Below, piece after piece: positions 31,536 through 40,549 of a DNA stretch of 64,000 nucleotides. A program made the translations under genes and the position numbers. Under the pieces are notes generated by a model, which searched no databases, was not told where the DNA came from, and saw nothing but the letters and a program-made list of their open reading frames with translations. How positions within the stretch are numbered: the first letter of the stretch is position 1; each line of letters begins with the position of its first letter. Source of the stretch: Mesostigma viride (lineage: Eukaryota > Streptophyta > Mesostigmatophyceae > Mesostigmatales > Mesostigmataceae); the NCBI GenBank assembly GCA_009746045.1, contig RPFO01000017.1:1387001-1451000 (forward strand). The letters run 5' to 3'.

Positions 31536-31677
31536 CGGCCACTTCGTCTGACATTAGCTCAGAAGTAATTTCGTTTGTCCCAAAAACCTTGACCACGCCC
31601 TCTTCTTTCTGTGCCATCGCCTTTTTGATAGCGCGCTTTTTCTTCCCGGTGAGCGGCTTCTTCCTACAATAAAGCAT
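31429..31677 (-). CDS. PLV small ORF overlapping the penton-like gene (uncertain)
   Basis: 82 aa from ATG 31677: a lysine-rich start (KKPLTGKKKRAIKKAMAQK) followed by an acidic stretch. The last third overlaps the penton-like gene by 107 bp in another frame and has shadow-like composition. The upstream half sits in otherwise unused sequence and looks protein-like. It may be a genuine short basic protein or a relic. Confidence 0.35.
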   Translation of the reverse strand: MLYCRKKPLTGKKKRAIKKAMAQKEEGVVKVFGTNEITSELMSDEVADEGVHPGDADTHSSHGEPDSRDASGSGVGHPGGAP

Positions 31678-31780
31678 GGCCGATTCGATGAATTCCCGGG
31701 GGACGTTTGCATGTGTGAAGAGTCATCCACTGCGATATCTCGAGCATCTCGGCGTCGGTGAACAGCGGGTTGCTCATGTG

Positions 31781-32281
31781 TTACTCTTCTGTGAGATTTT
31801 TTTCCGCGCCCTCTTTAGGGGCTCCCACAACCGTGTCGTGGATTCTGCGTAGATGAGTCAAAAGATTTTGTTCACTGGAAAATGTCGCTTTACATTTAGG
31901 CATAGGACATTTCCACCTCGTGCCCCCCACCTGGACTCGCTTTCCGACAGATACACCCGCAGGCTCGGGGGGTGCCGCCAGTCCCGCGTCGACGACAACC
32001 GGTTCAGGAGTCGCGACAGGTGTCGGTTGGGCATACGCGGACAACGGGGGGTACGCGACCGGTCTAGAGTTCGCCATGACTGACGCCATGAGAAGGGCGT
32101 CCTTGAACCCTCGCGCCTGTGCAACCTTGCCTTTGTTCACCGCTCTTCGGACCGGCGCGCTGTGGATGACAATGGTGTTGGTCGATGAAGCGGTCGCCTG
32201 CGACTGGGGTGCGATCTTTCGCTTGGGTTTTCCCCTTTTACTCGAAGGACGGCGCCGTGCTGATTTCTGACGCCTTGCCAT
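31781..32281 (-). CDS. PLV basic protein with one C2H2 zinc finger
   Basis: 166 aa from ATG 32281. The N-terminus is strongly basic (MARRQKSARRRPSSKRGKPKRK). The centre is Pro/Val/Ala-rich, and near residues 123-150 is a classical finger, KCPMPKCKATF...LLTHLRRIHD (C-x4-C-x12-H-x4-H). It could be a DNA-binding core protein or a transcription factor for viral genes. TAGATTTTTATAA, 17-28 bp upstream, matches the A/T plus TCTA pattern of other virion genes. The frame is intact. Confidence 0.7.
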   Translation of the reverse strand: MARRQKSARRRPSSKRGKPKRKIAPQSQATASSTNTIVIHSAPVRRAVNKGKVAQARGFKDALLMASVMANSRPVAYPPLSAYAQPTPVATPEPVVVDAGLAAPPEPAGVSVGKRVQVGGTRWKCPMPKCKATFSSEQNLLTHLRRIHDTVVGAPKEGAEKNLTEE

Positions 32282-32371
32282 TTCTGAATATAATCATAGA
32301 TTTTTATAACGTCCAAGTGAGGGTCTTGTTAGTCGACACGCCGTTTTGTCCAGCGCGTGACTTACACAATG

Positions 32372-32854
32372 TTAATTAGACAACCATATGCTTGTTGATG
32401 TGTCAGTGGTGATGCGAGGAATTCGCAATGCAATTTCAAACACCCCGTCATCCTCCTCGTATCCTGAAACAACATTCCAGTTGCTGCCAATTATAACGTT
32501 TACCGGCCAAACAGGCAGGCAGTTAGGCGTTAGGCGGTATGGGTTTGATATGTCGAGAATCGTGGGTGGGTTGTTAGCAAATGTCAATCTAACAAGGATA
32601 TTGGTCAACGCTGTCGGAAGAGTTAGTTCTGCTTGCGTGGCGGGGTCGTGAAAAGAAATCACAGCCTGGGGGGCGCCATGCCAAAACTGTGGGAGTGGAT
32701 AGTCGTATATGGGCTGCCTCAAACCGATCACAGAGTTCGCTTCCAATATCGTATGAGATATACGCCTAGTTTCGCGGACATCTTCATACAGGGCCACGTC
32801 CATCCCATGATTGCCGCCGATCGACTCCAGGCCTGAATCGTAGTAATAGCTCAT
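32372..32854 (-). CDS. PLV beta-rich virion-type protein
   Basis: 160 aa from ATG 32854 (MSYYYDSGLESIGG). The ATG overlaps the stop of the upstream frame as ATGA (32851-32854), a compact viral arrangement that decides this start over the upstream TTG. Residues are beta-rich (LTNILVRLTFANNPPTILDI, DDGVFEIALRIPRI) with no catalytic motif. It is similar in style to 26245-26757. Function unknown. Confidence 0.6.
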   Translation of the reverse strand: MSYYYDSGLESIGGNHGMDVALYEDVRETRRISHTILEANSVIGLRQPIYDYPLPQFWHGAPQAVISFHDPATQAELTLPTALTNILVRLTFANNPPTILDISNPYRLTPNCLPVWPVNVIIGSNWNVVSGYEEDDGVFEIALRIPRITTDTSTSIWLSN

Positions 32855-34730
32855 GGAAGAAGCAAATAAAAGCGGGCTCGGGCCAGATATGGTTGGATCC
32901 AATATACTTGGAACGTCACGGTGGCCAAATGGACCATACCAGTAACTGGCAGATCAATCAATGAAGTATGATCGCAGGTTATATCTACGTATGATAGGGA
33001 CTTTGAAACCGTATTTGTTGAAAACCCTCCAATCCAAGCTTCTCCAACGACGACGTTGATGAGCGACGGATCGTTGCTCAACTTAGTGTTTGAAAATCCA
33101 AGTCTTACATAAAACTTCCTCACCGACTGACGAGCTGGTAGAATCCCATATATTTTGGCAGTATATTCGTTCATTTGCACGCCGTATTGAACATCCGGGC
33201 ACTTAACAACCGTTCGTATGACACTCTCATTCGTGAGTGTTAGCTCCTTGAACCAAGTATTCGCAACACCCGGCACGGGTTTCGTTACGCTATATTTCCC
33301 AAAAATGCTACAATTCCTCGACGAGGTGGACCTGTGACGCAGCTCCAACACGTCGCCGACGGTTGTGTACGCTCCGGATGGGTTGTTGGTTTTTATAGAG
33401 TCGAACTCTATGTCTTGGAGGTCGTCCAGACATGCGCGCCGTGGTACTCTCCGCTTAAGTGGAAGACTGGTCGGAGGGGCATCGGAATGTACGGGTCAAG
33501 AATGTCTGTAGGAGTGGTTGTAAATATACCGGACGAGTTTGAGATTTTAGTCATGTCACTAAGTTCTTGAGGAGTTGTTTTGGATATATAACGCTCCACC
33601 TTCCCATCCGACTTTCTTCGAAATGCCACCCAGTAGCTGTTTTGTTGTCTCCATGATGAGTTTAACGTGTATCGAACCTTTGACTTCAGATTGTCAAACA
33701 GGTCAAGTGCATAGTCACTATGGTGGAGATTAATACCCAGCATACCCCAATGCGTCGTAGCCGCATTTCTCCAGTTCTGATGGGCATCCGTCGTTGCGGG
33801 ATGATATTTATTCGTCAAAGACATAGTATTTTCCGCGAACGAGACGAAAGCATCATTGCTGCCCAAATATAGCTGAAAACACAATAGAAATGGGCCGTCT
33901 ATGAGCTGCTCTGAAAAAACAACACATTTGCTTGGTGCCGGAGTGGCTGTTTTTACCAAAAAGAATTTTTCGGGAGATCCTTCAAAGTAGTATTTCGAAG
34001 CTTCTGTTTGCAGCGTGGTCACGGAGTGGCGCGAGAATGATTCTAGAGAATGGAGCGTCGTAGCGGGCCCATATATCTCCACGGTCTCCCCTGATAGGTT
34101 TGGCGAGTCCTTTGCGGTTATAATCCTATATCTGAGTTCTACATCATCGCCTTCTGATGGGTTTTGGAACGTTGTTGTCGTCAACGTCCCGTCCAACACC
34201 GCTTGAGACACCCCGTTCGCCATCAGATGAAAACCGGTGAGAGGATTCAACGACTTCCCCCATCCAACGCCATGGTCTGCGTACACTCCGTTAATCGAGA
34301 TTTTTACAGGATTGAGGTACGAAATGTACGAACTCGGGGTCCGGATGCCGGGGTGAAGCTGGCTCATTTTCGAAACGCATATCAACATCCCCCCTTTTTG
34401 GGTGCTACATGCGGTAAGGGTGGAGTCGTTGTATACGTCTATCTCATAGTTCAAAAACTTATTACTATCTGCCGCTACTGGCGCGGTGATTACGGCGTCT
34501 TCCCCGCGCAGTCCTCCGTTTTGCGAGAGGGAGACTCCGCCGATCGTAGGGGTGGTCGGCGTGAGCTGTGTGGAATTCATGTACCATCTGAGGGGAAGTT
34601 TGCGTTGGTACGCGAACGGGGTCGTCATCTTAATGCCCTGTTTGAGGGTCGTACCCTCCACTACCTCCCATGTAGCATTGGCGGGAGTGGTGCTCCAGTG
34701 GAATGCGTTCAAAGGTTCAATCGGTCCCAT
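32851..34730 (-). pseudogene. PLV large virion-type protein, broken by a frameshift
   Basis: ATG 34730 opens 440 codons ending at 33408. The following frame (about 33430-32851, 190 codons) looks equally protein-like (pattern DDLQDIEFDSIKTNN, then a beta-rich end) but has no ATG near its beginning, so the two were probably one gene of about 630 aa with a one-base deletion near 33415-33430. The product is beta-rich with Thr/Ser/Asn-rich loops, as in spike or fibre proteins. No named domain was recognised. The codons before ATG 34730 are also open and protein-like, so the gene may once have joined the 34784-35608 frame as well. Confidence 0.55.
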
Positions 34731-34783
34731 TCTCCAATCCGTGAGTGGCGAGTAGGTACGCGTGATGGTGAACGATCTCCCAG

Positions 34784-35608
34784 TTAGTGAAGGCGGCGGT
34801 TGTCGTCGCGGATCGTGGAGAAAGACAACAACTCCACGCGGAGAGGGAGGCCGTTGAATCGAGATCCTCCGAGTCCGAAGAACGCATCGGAAAAATACGG
34901 ATATCCCACTGTGCCATCCACGACGTTGTCGCTCGTGGCCGATTGGGTGGCATGATAGTCGCGATACGTATATTTACAAATCCCACTCGCGTCGCCTTTA
35001 GTAACGTTATAGGGAAGCTGAACTCGCACATCCTGGTCGTTGATGACGCTGAACGCGTTTTGGTGCGACACGGTCGTCCCGTCTTCGAGATGAAGGACGA
35101 AATCCCCGTTCAAATTAGTTATCGACGTGGTGCCTACTCCGTGTTGGTCGAAAAGATAGTCCAGTTGCGCGCGGGTCAGGACTCTGCCGCCGGGGTCTAG
35201 CAGCGTGTCAGGGCTGAAGTCGAAGACGTGGTACTGGTTTGCTCCCACTTTCGCCGTAAGGTACGGTTCGTTTAGAGTGAGATCGTCGACTGTCGTAGTG
35301 CCTTCTTTGAAATACGAATACCCGTTCACGACGAGGTTGTAGGCGAGTTCCGATGGGTCACTCGCGGTTTCGTCGTCGTAATCGTCTCCGAGTCGCAAAT
35401 TTGTCGGTTGGCTTGGATAAAAAATTTTGAATCCGTCCACGACAAGAGACTGATCAAATGGGTGCGACTTGCTCAGAAGTAACGACACGCTAGTCTCAAG
35501 CCCGTCGATATCTGTTTCGACAGCAGAAACACGCTCCTCCATCTCGGGGTCGAGCGTTAACCCGGTAGCGAGATTTGTCGGTCTGCTCAGGGTTGTAAGC
35601 ACGACCAT
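34784..35608 (-). CDS. PLV protein with short coiled coil and repeated beta motif
   Basis: 274 aa from ATG 35608. Residues about 20-48 form a heptad-like segment (MEERVSAVETDIDGLETSVSLL), often a trimerisation stalk in virion fibres. LVVDGFKIFYP and LVVNGYSYFKE repeat about 40 residues apart; the rest is beta-rich. The stop near 34784 may be a frameshift: the next frame continues with protein-like sequence into ATG 34730. If so, this is the N-terminus of a protein of about 900 aa. It starts at the bidirectional promoter shared with 35634. Spike or fibre role inferred. Confidence 0.55.
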   Translation of the reverse strand: MVVLTTLSRPTNLATGLTLDPEMEERVSAVETDIDGLETSVSLLLSKSHPFDQSLVVDGFKIFYPSQPTNLRLGDDYDDETASDPSELAYNLVVNGYSYFKEGTTTVDDLTLNEPYLTAKVGANQYHVFDFSPDTLLDPGGRVLTRAQLDYLFDQHGVGTTSITNLNGDFVLHLEDGTTVSHQNAFSVINDQDVRVQLPYNVTKGDASGICKYTYRDYHATQSATSDNVVDGTVGYPYFSDAFFGLGGSRFNGLPLRVELLSFSTIRDDNRRLH

Positions 35609-35633
35609 TTATTATCTACCGTAGAATATAAAC
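35609..35633. promoter_or_regulatory. bidirectional PLV start region with TCTACCGTAGA palindrome
   Basis: Only 25 bp separate two divergent ATGs. The centre (35615-35625) is the palindrome TCTACCGTAGA, giving TCTA next to A/T on each strand (ATTATCTACC forward, TATATTCTAC reverse). The same TCTA plus A/T arrangement precedes several other genes of this virus. Confidence 0.55.
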
Positions 35634-36161
35634 ATGGCCTCTGAGGCTTCAGAGACCCCAACGAGCTTCCAGGACGAGACCTTCGCCGAGACGCGGGAAG
35701 AGCAGGTGGACCTGGTCAGGACGATTCGAAAAGGACAGCCGTTGAACGACGAACAGAAAAAGGCCCTACGTGACAAGATGAGGATTTATCAACAGCGCTC
35801 AAAGGCAGAGAGGGAGAAGAGACGGAACGATGAAAAGGAGGCAGAGATAACAAAGCGCAAGGTCCTCGCGAAGGAACTGGAAATCCAGCGACAAAGGCTC
35901 GTTGAACTCGAGCTGCAAGAAGCTCGAAACAAATCGCGCATCGAACGCCTTCTTGCGGAAGACAGCGTCGCCTCGACACCCGCCGACACGCCGAAACCGA
36001 GACGGGGGAGAAAACCAAGGGAATCGGAGCCGGACACCCCGCCACCCCCGATCAAGACCCGCCAGCTTCCACCGCCACCCCCGCCCCCTGTCGCGATGAC
36101 CCCGTACGAGATTCGTATGGCCGCCATCCGCGCATCACTCCTCGCTTCACTGGACGAATAA
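35634..36161 (+). CDS. PLV coiled-coil protein with AT-hook-like motif
   Basis: 175 aa from ATG 35634. Residues about 45-105 are a charged helix (QRSKAEREKRRNDEKEAE, ELEIQRQRLVELELQE). PKPRRGRKPRE near residue 122 is an AT-hook-like motif (core RGRKP), followed by a poly-Pro stretch. It ends 11 bp before the ATPase start, suggesting co-transcription. AT-hooks bind the minor groove of A/T-rich DNA, so a packaging or genome-binding helper is plausible. The frame is intact; family not recognised. Confidence 0.6.
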   Translation: MASEASETPTSFQDETFAETREEQVDLVRTIRKGQPLNDEQKKALRDKMRIYQQRSKAEREKRRNDEKEAEITKRKVLAKELEIQRQRLVELELQEARNKSRIERLLAEDSVASTPADTPKPRRGRKPRESEPDTPPPPIKTRQLPPPPPPPVAMTPYEIRMAAIRASLLASLDE

Positions 36162-36378
36162 ATGTCTTAAGAATGGTAATGGCTATCATCGAAGAGCGGC
36201 GAATTCATTCGTTGGAGAACCGGGATATAAAGCAACGATACGCCCCTCAGCGTCCCGCCCCGCAAAACATGCCGAGCTTGCACTTCATTGCCAACTTTTG
36301 TGGGGCGAGGCGTTCGGGAAAAACAACTGCGGCGGTCAACATGGCGAAGACTTATTTCACTAACAACTCATTCGACAA

Positions 36379-38425
36379 TTAATTAATTAATTATCAACAT
36401 CGCTCCGTTGGGAGTCAATGTAGCGCATATCCCTGAGAAGGGGCATATGGCTTTTAATACATCCTAGGCTACTTCATGCAAGGGTGGGAATGTAAGCTAC
36501 CCTTGCTCTAGGTGCACCAGGGCACCTGCACCCTCATGGTCTATCACGCTATGCCCGGGTAAGGGGGGGAGCATGCCTGTGAGGGAGGAAGATCAGCATG
36601 GCTATACAAGAGCTAGGACATGGCTGCTCGACAGAGAGCATCTCTCTGCATGGCATAGCATGGCTAAATTCTTAATGCAACATCCATGGGGGGGTCCCAT
36701 TATAGGCATGGCTTGGCTAAACATAGCCAGGGCGTAGCATGGCTGTACTAGGCTATGGCTGGTGGTGGACCGTGCGTTGGCGGCACGTGACTAGGTGTGT
36801 TGGCACAGCTAGGCAAATAGTCTAGGCATGGCTGCCTTAGCGGCAGTGACGCCAAGGGTTACAATCTAGGGCTATTGCTATTCTAGCCCGCTGGGGGCGT
36901 CCACATCTTGTGGTTGATCATCAGGTCCCCGCCCCTCCAGTACACCTTGGGCTTCTGGGGGTCCTGCTTATGGCGGAGGTGTTCCGGCCACAGGTCGCGT
37001 CGCTGCTGTTGCTGAGCGGGGGTGAGGTCGTCATCCAGCGTCCAGGTGAGGTCGTGCAACCGCTTGCGACGAGAGAGGAACCGCTGCTTATCCTCAGGGG
37101 AGGGGAAGGTGAGGAGGACTGGTGGGGGAGCCGCCTTGTCCCGTGAGTGGGGAAGGCGGTGGCACCCGCTCAGTGCTACCTCACCTACCAGGCCCATGAG
37201 GGTAAGAAGCTGGTTCTTGAGCTCGTCAGCAAGAGAGGTTGACGTCTCACCTGGCTTCTGGGGGAAGCGACGTAGCACCACTCGGCACTCGCGGCGAGCG
37301 CGGTCGGTGACCTCCCGTTGCTGGGCCTGGCGGTGGTTCTCCAGCTCCTGGAGCTTTGTGGCGATGGCGTCGGTGGTGGAGGCGGTCGCTGACCGCAGCA
37401 GGTCCGCGTAGGAGAGCGGCGGGAGGTCGCCAGCATCCTGCCGGGGTGGCTGGGATGCAATGGTGGCCGTCTGCTCCGCTATCTTGGGGACCTGTGTGGC
37501 CAGGGCCTCGGTGTGGGCGGTGATGGCCTCAAGCTTCTTCAGGAGCACGCCACACTTTCCCTCCACCTGGTTAAGGCGAGAGACAAGTGTAGCATGCTTT
37601 TCCGAAGCCTGCTCCGCGGTGTGTAGAGCCGTGAACTGGGGTTGGAGCTTGTGGACGACCTTGGTTTCCACGTTGGAGACCCGGGCCTCGACCTTGTTGA
37701 GCGTGGTGTTCAGCGATGTCAGCTGCTCGGCCAGCGGCCAGGTCACGTGCTCCTCCAGCACTGCGCGGAGGTCATCCTTGCAGAGGGAGGAAGCCGATGG
37801 GGCTGCCGGCTGTGCGGGGGCTGGGGTGCGGAGCGTGCGGGTGAGGTCGGAGAGGTGGCTCTGGAATTGGCTGGTCAAGATAATCAGGCGTTGTTGTACT
37901 TCGTCCAAAGCATAGAGCCAGGACATGTCTCCATTGTAGTCGATAGCCGCCCCCCCCTTGGGCACGAAGAGCTTCCGCTCCTGTTCGAGGAACTGGAGAA
38001 CCTCAATGCATTCCTGCGGCGACAATTCTTGCCACACGGTCCAGCCGAAGCGTCGGTCGCCGGGGAGGAACTTGCTCCAGTTGCGAGCGTGGCAGGGTTT
38101 CTTGGGCTCAGGCGAGGCGCTGGGCGATGGGGCTGCTGGCGGTGGGTTGGCGAGCCCAGGCGGCTGGGCAAGAACGATGGCGAGCGGGTTGGGCTGGGAG
38201 CCGGTAAGCTCCTTTTCCAAACCCCGTTTTGCTTTAGAGGTCGTCATAGCTGCCTGTCACGTGATAACTTCCGCAATACTGCGTTTCAGCCGTAACCGAT
38301 TATACTGGCGGGTGCGTCTCAAAAAAGCGCATCGAATGCGAGTGGTCTGACCGAATTTGGGGCTCAGATGCAAAAGATCTGAACTCCGCCGTCAGCCATA
38401 CCGCCGTCAGCCATTTTCGTTGCCG
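36379..38425 (-). mobile_element. ORF1-only LINE (HAL1-like) inserted in the packaging ATPase
   Basis: 2,047 bp flanked by an exact 11-bp target duplication TCATTCGACAA (36368-36378 and 38426-38436). The (TTAA)n tail is at the left end, so the element lies on the minus strand. It has a 5' region of about 180 bp, one ORF (36883-38247), and a 3' region of about 500 bp with a terminal hairpin. There is no RT or endonuclease ORF and no obvious internal deletion scar. It therefore depends on an enzyme in trans, like mammalian HAL1. Confidence 0.88.
36883..38247 (-). CDS. LINE ORF1-like RNA-binding protein, intact
   Basis: 454 aa from ATG 38247. The N-terminal 100 residues are Pro/Ser-rich. Residues about 150-310 are a long coiled coil (SLNTTLNKVEARVSNVETKV and onward) of the kind that trimerises L1 ORF1p. 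Residues about 315-450 are an RRM/C-terminal-like region (CRVVLRRFPQ, GCHRLPHS, PPPVLLTFPSPEDKQRFLSRRKRL, LDDDLTPAQQQQRRDLWPEHLR, VYWRGGDLM). It is the best preserved of the four ORF1 copies and is diverged in sequence from the other three. Intactness suggests recent activity. Expected role: binding LINE RNA and chaperoning target-primed reverse transcription. Confidence 0.8.
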   Translation of the reverse strand: MTTSKAKRGLEKELTGSQPNPLAIVLAQPPGLANPPPAAPSPSASPEPKKPCHARNWSKFLPGDRRFGWTVWQELSPQECIEVLQFLEQERKLFVPKGGAAIDYNGDMSWLYALDEVQQRLIILTSQFQSHLSDLTRTLRTPAPAQPAAPSASSLCKDDLRAVLEEHVTWPLAEQLTSLNTTLNKVEARVSNVETKVVHKLQPQFTALHTAEQASEKHATLVSRLNQVEGKCGVLLKKLEAITAHTEALATQVPKIAEQTATIASQPPRQDAGDLPPLSYADLLRSATASTTDAIATKLQELENHRQAQQREVTDRARRECRVVLRRFPQKPGETSTSLADELKNQLLTLMGLVGEVALSGCHRLPHSRDKAAPPPVLLTFPSPEDKQRFLSRRKRLHDLTWTLDDDLTPAQQQQRRDLWPEHLRHKQDPQKPKVYWRGGDLMINHKMWTPPAG

Positions 38426-39183
38426 TCATTCGACAAGCTCTACCTTATCAGTGGATCCGCACACACGGAGCCAAAGTACAAAGAGCTCCCCGAGCCAGTG
38501 ATGGAGATGGAAGTGTACTCCAACCTGGCATTCGATGGGATGGTGGATCACATCAAATCTGACCTCCACGAGTACGAGCGGTACAAGGACGATCTCAAGG
38601 TTTGGGAAGCGTTCCAGCGCGAATACATCCACGGAAAGAAAAACGAAGATTTGATGGAGCTGTCGATGTATCTGCGTCTAGACGCCATGAACTGGACGAA
38701 ACCCGAGACCAGATTCTAGCACGGTCCTCCGAGCTCGCTGATTCTCGTTGACGATATGCAAGGGAGCGCACTCTACCAAAGCTCTTCCAAGAACGCTGTC
38801 GCGGCTTTTGCTTTCAAGCACAGGCATTTCCTAACGAGTATGATTTTCCTTACGCAAGCGTACACCAGCGGTGGTGTCCCTAGAGCAGTGCGAGCCAATA
38901 TCAGTTTTCTGGCTCTTTTTCGCACAAAAGACCACAGGGCCGCGCGTCACATCGCGGAAGAGAGCGCAGGAGCCGTGGCGCCAGACGAGTTTCTCGCGCT
39001 GTGGGATCACGCCGTCAAGGACGACCCTCATAGCTTTTTCGGGATCGACTTCGACCAACGCGACCCGAAAAAAATGTTTCGAAAGAACTTCAATGTTTTC
39101 TTGTCGATAAAATAAATTTCTCTGATTATAATATAACATGAATCCTTCGCCCGCAAAACGATACACTGGCGTCGAGAAGGAGT

Positions 39184-40095
39184 AGTTGTACAAGCTACTG
39201 CTTATACTTTTTACAGTATGCGGAAACCCTTTTGCTAAGGTTAACGCATATTCTTACATCCTGCGCAGGATGTAAGAATATGCGTTAACCTTAGCAAAAG
39301 GGTTTCCGCATACTGTAAAAAGTATAAGCAGTAGCTTGTACAACTTAGAACCAGCGCGGCGCGGAAGTCACGGGTTCGAAACCTCGTGGGGTCAGTGCCG
39401 AGTAGGGATTATTTGGGAGGATCCGCCGGGGCACCGGTCGGACCTAATTAATCGCCTAGCGAGGTAGATATCGAACCTATCGAATTAGTAATTCGATGCG
39501 GAAGTAAACCCTAGCTAGGGAGCCGCTTAATATTCCGCCCCAACGCGCAAAGGTTTTAAGTTGTACAAGCTACTGCTTATACTTTTTACAGTATGCGGAA
39601 ACCCTTTTGCTAAGGTTAACGCATATTCTTACATCCTGCGCAGGATGTAAGAATATGCGTTAACCTTAGCAAAAGGGTTTCCGCATACTGTAAAAAGTAT
39701 AAGCAGTAGCTTGTACAACTTAGAACCAGCGCGGCGCGGAAGTCACGGGTTCGAAACCTCGTGGGGTCAGTGCCGAGTAGGGATTATTTGGGAGGATCCG
39801 CCGGGGCACCGGTCGGACCTAATTAATCGCCTAGCGAGGTAGATATCGAACCTATCGAATTAGTAATTCGATGCGGAAGTAAACCCTAGCTAGGGAGCCG
39901 CTTAATATTCCGCCCCAACGCGCAAAGGTTTTAAGTTGTACAAGCTACTGCTTATACTTTTTACAGTATGCGGAAACCCTTTTGCTAAGGTTAACGCATA
40001 TTCTTACATCCTGCGCAGGATGTAAGAATATGCGTTAACCTTAGCAAAAGGGTTTCCGCATACTGTAAAAAGTATAAGCAGTAGCTTGTACAACT
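39184..40095. repeat. tandem array of three 162-bp perfect palindromes, 375-bp period
   Basis: Palindromes at 39184-39345, 39559-39720 and 39934-40095 (centres 39264/39265, 39639/39640, 40014/40015) have 81-bp arms with no visible mismatch, from AGTTGTACAAGC to GCTTGTACAACT. They are separated by two spacers (39346-39558, 39721-39933) that look identical. Each spacer contains GGGTTCGAAACC, the 19-bp palindrome ATCGAATTAGTAATTCGAT, and CCCTAGCTAGGG. The array sits between the ATPase and the recombinase genes. No coding frame is supported. It may be a foldback element, a recombination or replication site, or an assembly artefact. Confidence 0.92.
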
Positions 40096-40231
40096 GGAGT
40101 ACGTTCTAGACACTCAAGCACTGCTTCGGTACTGCTCTGGATCCCGTCTCGGATCTAAAACGTTAGAACGTGTCGTTAGGATCCTTCAAGAAGCTGGTCA
40201 CAACGACACGATACCGTCCACCTGTCACGAT

Positions 40232-40549
40232 ATGAAACCCGAAATACGATTGGCTATCCTCGCCTTGGTGAGCGACAGGAGGCGTCCACGTGGTCGTTTA
40301 CCCTCCAAAACGGAAAAACGACACGAACCGAAGCGACCCAGAGGACGCCCAAGAATCCACCCCGTGGGGTATAAAAAGCCACGGGCAAAAAAATTGTCTC
40401 ATGTTCAGTCATCAAATGACGGTGACTGTAGAGGAGCGTCGCGAGCAGTGGCGACGGGCGCAGGCGAAGAGGCGAGCCATCGCCCGCGACCAGACGAACT
40501 GCATCTCGGCGAAAAGCAAGGTCAAGAAGGGCATTTGGAATCCCAGTGA
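40232..40549 (+). CDS. PLV short ORF with two AT-hook-like motifs
   Basis: 105 aa from ATG 40232; the frame is open and protein-like from about 40085, just after the palindrome array. RRRPRGRLPSK and KRPRGRPRIHP are AT-hook-like and lie within residues 20-45. The last half overlaps the recombinase gene in another frame. It may be a separate small DNA-binding protein or the former N-terminus of the recombinase cut off by a frameshift. The array may have replaced its original upstream part. Confidence 0.45.
   Translation: MKPEIRLAILALVSDRRRPRGRLPSKTEKRHEPKRPRGRPRIHPVGYKKPRAKKLSHVQSSNDGDCRGASRAVATGAGEEASHRPRPDELHLGEKQGQEGHLESQ

Larger units (their letters stand above)
36173..39115 (+). pseudogene. 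PLV FtsK/HerA-type genome packaging ATPase, split by a LINE and a stop codon
   Basis: The N-terminal part (36173-36378) has the Walker A motif GARRSGKTT. The gene is then cut by an ORF1-only LINE (36379-38425) and resumes at 38437 in the correct frame once the insert and one duplicate are removed. An in-frame TAG at 38717-38719, in a position a CAG-to-TAG change could explain, precedes the Walker B segment LILVDDMQG by seven codons. The rest (to 39115) is open, including VRANISFLALFRT. Without the insert it would be about 294 codons, normal for A32-like packaging ATPases, which pump viral DNA into capsids. The two lesions make it inactive. Confidence 0.85.

Noticed and set aside
39366..39400. 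tRNA-like or SINE signal (GGTTCGAAACC B-box) in the palindrome spacers
   Set aside because: Only the B-box-like segment is present; no A box at the right distance and the arms do not fold as a tRNA.
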